A DNA stretch of 7,386 nt from Bacteriovoracaceae bacterium UBA6144 (GTDB lineage: Bacteria; Bdellovibrionota; Bacteriovoracia; Bacteriovoracales; Bacteriovoracaceae), in contig DIVA01000076.1 in the NCBI GenBank assembly GCA_002435705.1, forward strand, positions 1 through 7,386, given 5' to 3'. A program made the position numbers and the translations under genes. Shown in pieces: positions 6,442-7,386 of the stretch. Within the stretch, counting starts at the first letter, position 1. Every line of letters begins with the position of its first letter. The notes under the pieces were generated by a model. It ran no database searches. It was not told the DNA's origin and saw nothing but the letters and a program-made list of their open reading frames with translations.

Positions 6442-6860
6442 TGAAAGAGGGAATGGCAATAAAACTGATCTATCACTTCGGTCACGATGATGATTCGGAG
6501 TTTCCTGAACTGACTGGTCGCTATCGGATATTGTATTTTTTCTCTGATGCTGGACCGGTTGATTTTTCCTTCCAAGAAGAAGTCTACAACCGGCTCTTTA
6601 ATCGTCAGATCAGTAAGCCTGTTATATTTAGCTCCCTCGATGATCTGAAAGAATTCGCTATGGGTGTCTGCCAGTTAGTGCGTGCTCCGGAGGTTTTCGT
6701 GCTCTCAGTTCAAGACTATAATGTGGGAGCCGAAGCAGCTCGTGACGTGCGCACCTTTCGTGAAATTTATCGCCGCTACGGTCTCGTTTTGGCCAATCCC
6801 GATGTCATCAATCGTGCCCCCGGTTTATTTGGAAAGTTTTTTAATAACCGCTCCCGTTAA
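6441..6860 (+). CDS. Small uncharacterised protein, 139 residues, coupled to upstream gene
   Basis: No family is recognised. The sequence alternates hydrophobic strands and amphipathic helices: AIKLIYHFG (6-14), an acidic loop HDDDSEFPE (15-23), YRILYFFSDAG (28-38), PVIFSSLDDLKEF (60-72), EVFVLSV (84-90), then a basic helix RDVRTFREIYRRYG (101-114). It looks like a compact soluble alpha/beta domain with a positively charged C-terminal end (FFNNRSR); no signal peptide or membrane span is seen. The ATG overlaps the upstream stop by one base (TGATG), and AGGAG (6431-6435) lies five bases before it, inside the upstream gene, so it is translated with the 589-residue protein and probably works with it. 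An in-frame ATG at 6453 is a possible alternative start but is less well placed. Reality as a gene is well supported; function is unknown. Confidence 0.85.
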   Translation: MKEGMAIKLIYHFGHDDDSEFPELTGRYRILYFFSDAGPVDFSFQEEVYNRLFNRQISKPVIFSSLDDLKEFAMGVCQLVRAPEVFVLSVQDYNVGAEAARDVRTFREIYRRYGLVLANPDVINRAPGLFGKFFNNRSR

Positions 6861-6936
6861 ATCAACAGATTGGCCGCTCTGATCGAGTAATTTTTCCCTA
6901 TGGACGATTGCTTCTGCTCAGCCTAAATTGCCTGTC
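6861..6936 (+). other. Short gap before rlmN, no clear signal
   Basis: This 76-base gap has no stable hairpin with a T-tract and no convincing -35/-10 pair. The only terminator-like element is a TTTTT run (6891-6895) preceded by a stem of at most four pairs (CAGA/TCTG near 6866-6881), too weak to call. rlmN may therefore be read through from the two-gene unit upstream. Confidence 0.4.
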
Positions 6937-7386
6937 ATGAAACCCTCTTTCTATGACCTCAATCTTGAAGAATTCACCCAGCTTTTGGTAACGCAGGGTT
7001 TGAATAAGTTTGCAGGTGCGCAGATTTTTGATTGGGTTTATAAAAAAGAAATTCGTGACCCTGAACTTTGGACCAATGTTGCCAAGTCCACTCGTCAGTG
7101 GCTTTCAGAAAACTATGATTTTGATCTACCAAAGATTGTTTGGCAGGGTCTCTCTATTGATGGCACACGCAAGTTTTTGGTAGGTTTTAAAGATCATCAG
7201 ACCGTTGAAGCTGTGGCCATTCCTGCTCGCGAACGCCTAACCCTATGTGTCTCTTCACAGGTTGGGTGTGCGATTGGATGTACTTTCTGTCATACCGCTA
7301 CTCAAGGACTCAAAAGACATCTCAAGCCCCACGAAGTCGTGGGACAGTTCATGGCCGTGCAAGATTGGCTGACGAAAAATGTCTCG
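6937..7386 (+). CDS. rlmN: 23S rRNA/tRNA adenine C2-methyltransferase RlmN, 3' end cut by window
   Basis: Radical-SAM enzyme that methylates C2 of A2503 in 23S rRNA and, in many bacteria, A37 of some tRNAs, aiding translational accuracy. The reading frame is open from the ATG at 6937 to the window end: 150 codons of a protein usually about 350-380 long. The N-terminal accessory domain (about 5-90) begins FYDLNLEEF, followed by the typical ERLTLCVSSQVGC stretch (99-111). The 4Fe-4S cluster motif CxxxCxxC is Cys111, Cys115, Cys118, followed by HTATQGLKRHL (119-129), matching the family pattern. The FCxT form favours RlmN over Cfr, but the distinguishing C-terminal part is unseen. No clear Shine-Dalgarno precedes the ATG; an in-frame TTG at 6928 is a less likely start. 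It lies 76 bases after the 139-residue gene on the same strand. Confidence 0.93.
   Translation, partial: MKPSFYDLNLEEFTQLLVTQGLNKFAGAQIFDWVYKKEIRDPELWTNVAKSTRQWLSENYDFDLPKIVWQGLSIDGTRKFLVGFKDHQTVEAVAIPARERLTLCVSSQVGCAIGCTFCHTATQGLKRHLKPHEVVGQFMAVQDWLTKNVS

Noticed and set aside
6682..6882. 66-codon frame overlapping the 139-residue gene.
   Set aside because: It lies almost wholly within a well-supported gene that has its own ribosome binding site, and it has no start signal of its own.
6861..6936. Terminator or promoter before rlmN.
   Set aside because: The stem is at most four pairs, and no -35/-10 pair with 16-18 base spacing could be found.

Overview
The window looks like a chromosomal segment of a Bdellovibrio-like predatory bacterium or a close relative (Bdellovibrionota). 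The main reason is the first gene, an FHA-GGDEF diguanylate cyclase with a threonine-bearing N-terminal tail, which matches the layout of DgcB, the cyclase needed for prey invasion in Bdellovibrio bacteriovorus. Moderate GC and ordinary bacterial Shine-Dalgarno sites fit this. The assignment rests on recognising one protein family, not on a search. No mobile element, CRISPR array, tRNA or rRNA is visible, and the segment reads as ordinary core chromosome.

Left part, minus strand (4-4530). In transcription order there are three tightly packed genes: an isovaleryl-CoA dehydrogenase-like acyl-CoA dehydrogenase (3382-4530), a second acyl-CoA dehydrogenase of the classical short/branched-chain type (2239-3372, 9 bases later), and a short-form glucose-6-phosphate isomerase (1004-2242, GTG start overlapping the previous stop by 4 bases). 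This is almost certainly one operon. It joins two acyl-CoA oxidation enzymes (probable amino-acid carbon use) to the entry step between glycolysis and gluconeogenesis. After an 88-base gap holding a good sigma70-type promoter inside two inverted repeats comes dgcB (4-915), probably transcribed on its own.

Centre (4531-4671). A 141-base divergent intergenic region carries a perfect 11-base inverted repeat with a 24-base spacer, well placed to act on both outward promoters.

Right part, plus strand (4672-7386). A 589-residue uncharacterised cytoplasmic protein, perhaps glycosidase-like, starts at TTG behind a strong ribosome binding site. It shares one base with a 139-residue protein of unknown function, so the two form a coupled pair. 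After 76 bases comes rlmN, the radical-SAM 23S rRNA/tRNA adenine C2-methyltransferase, cut off by the window end after 150 codons.

The most interesting items are the dgcB promoter architecture, the divergent operator-like dyad, the two-gene unknown module, and the different placement of the catalytic glutamate in the two adjacent acyl-CoA dehydrogenases. I found no clear evidence of a wholly new multi-gene system.
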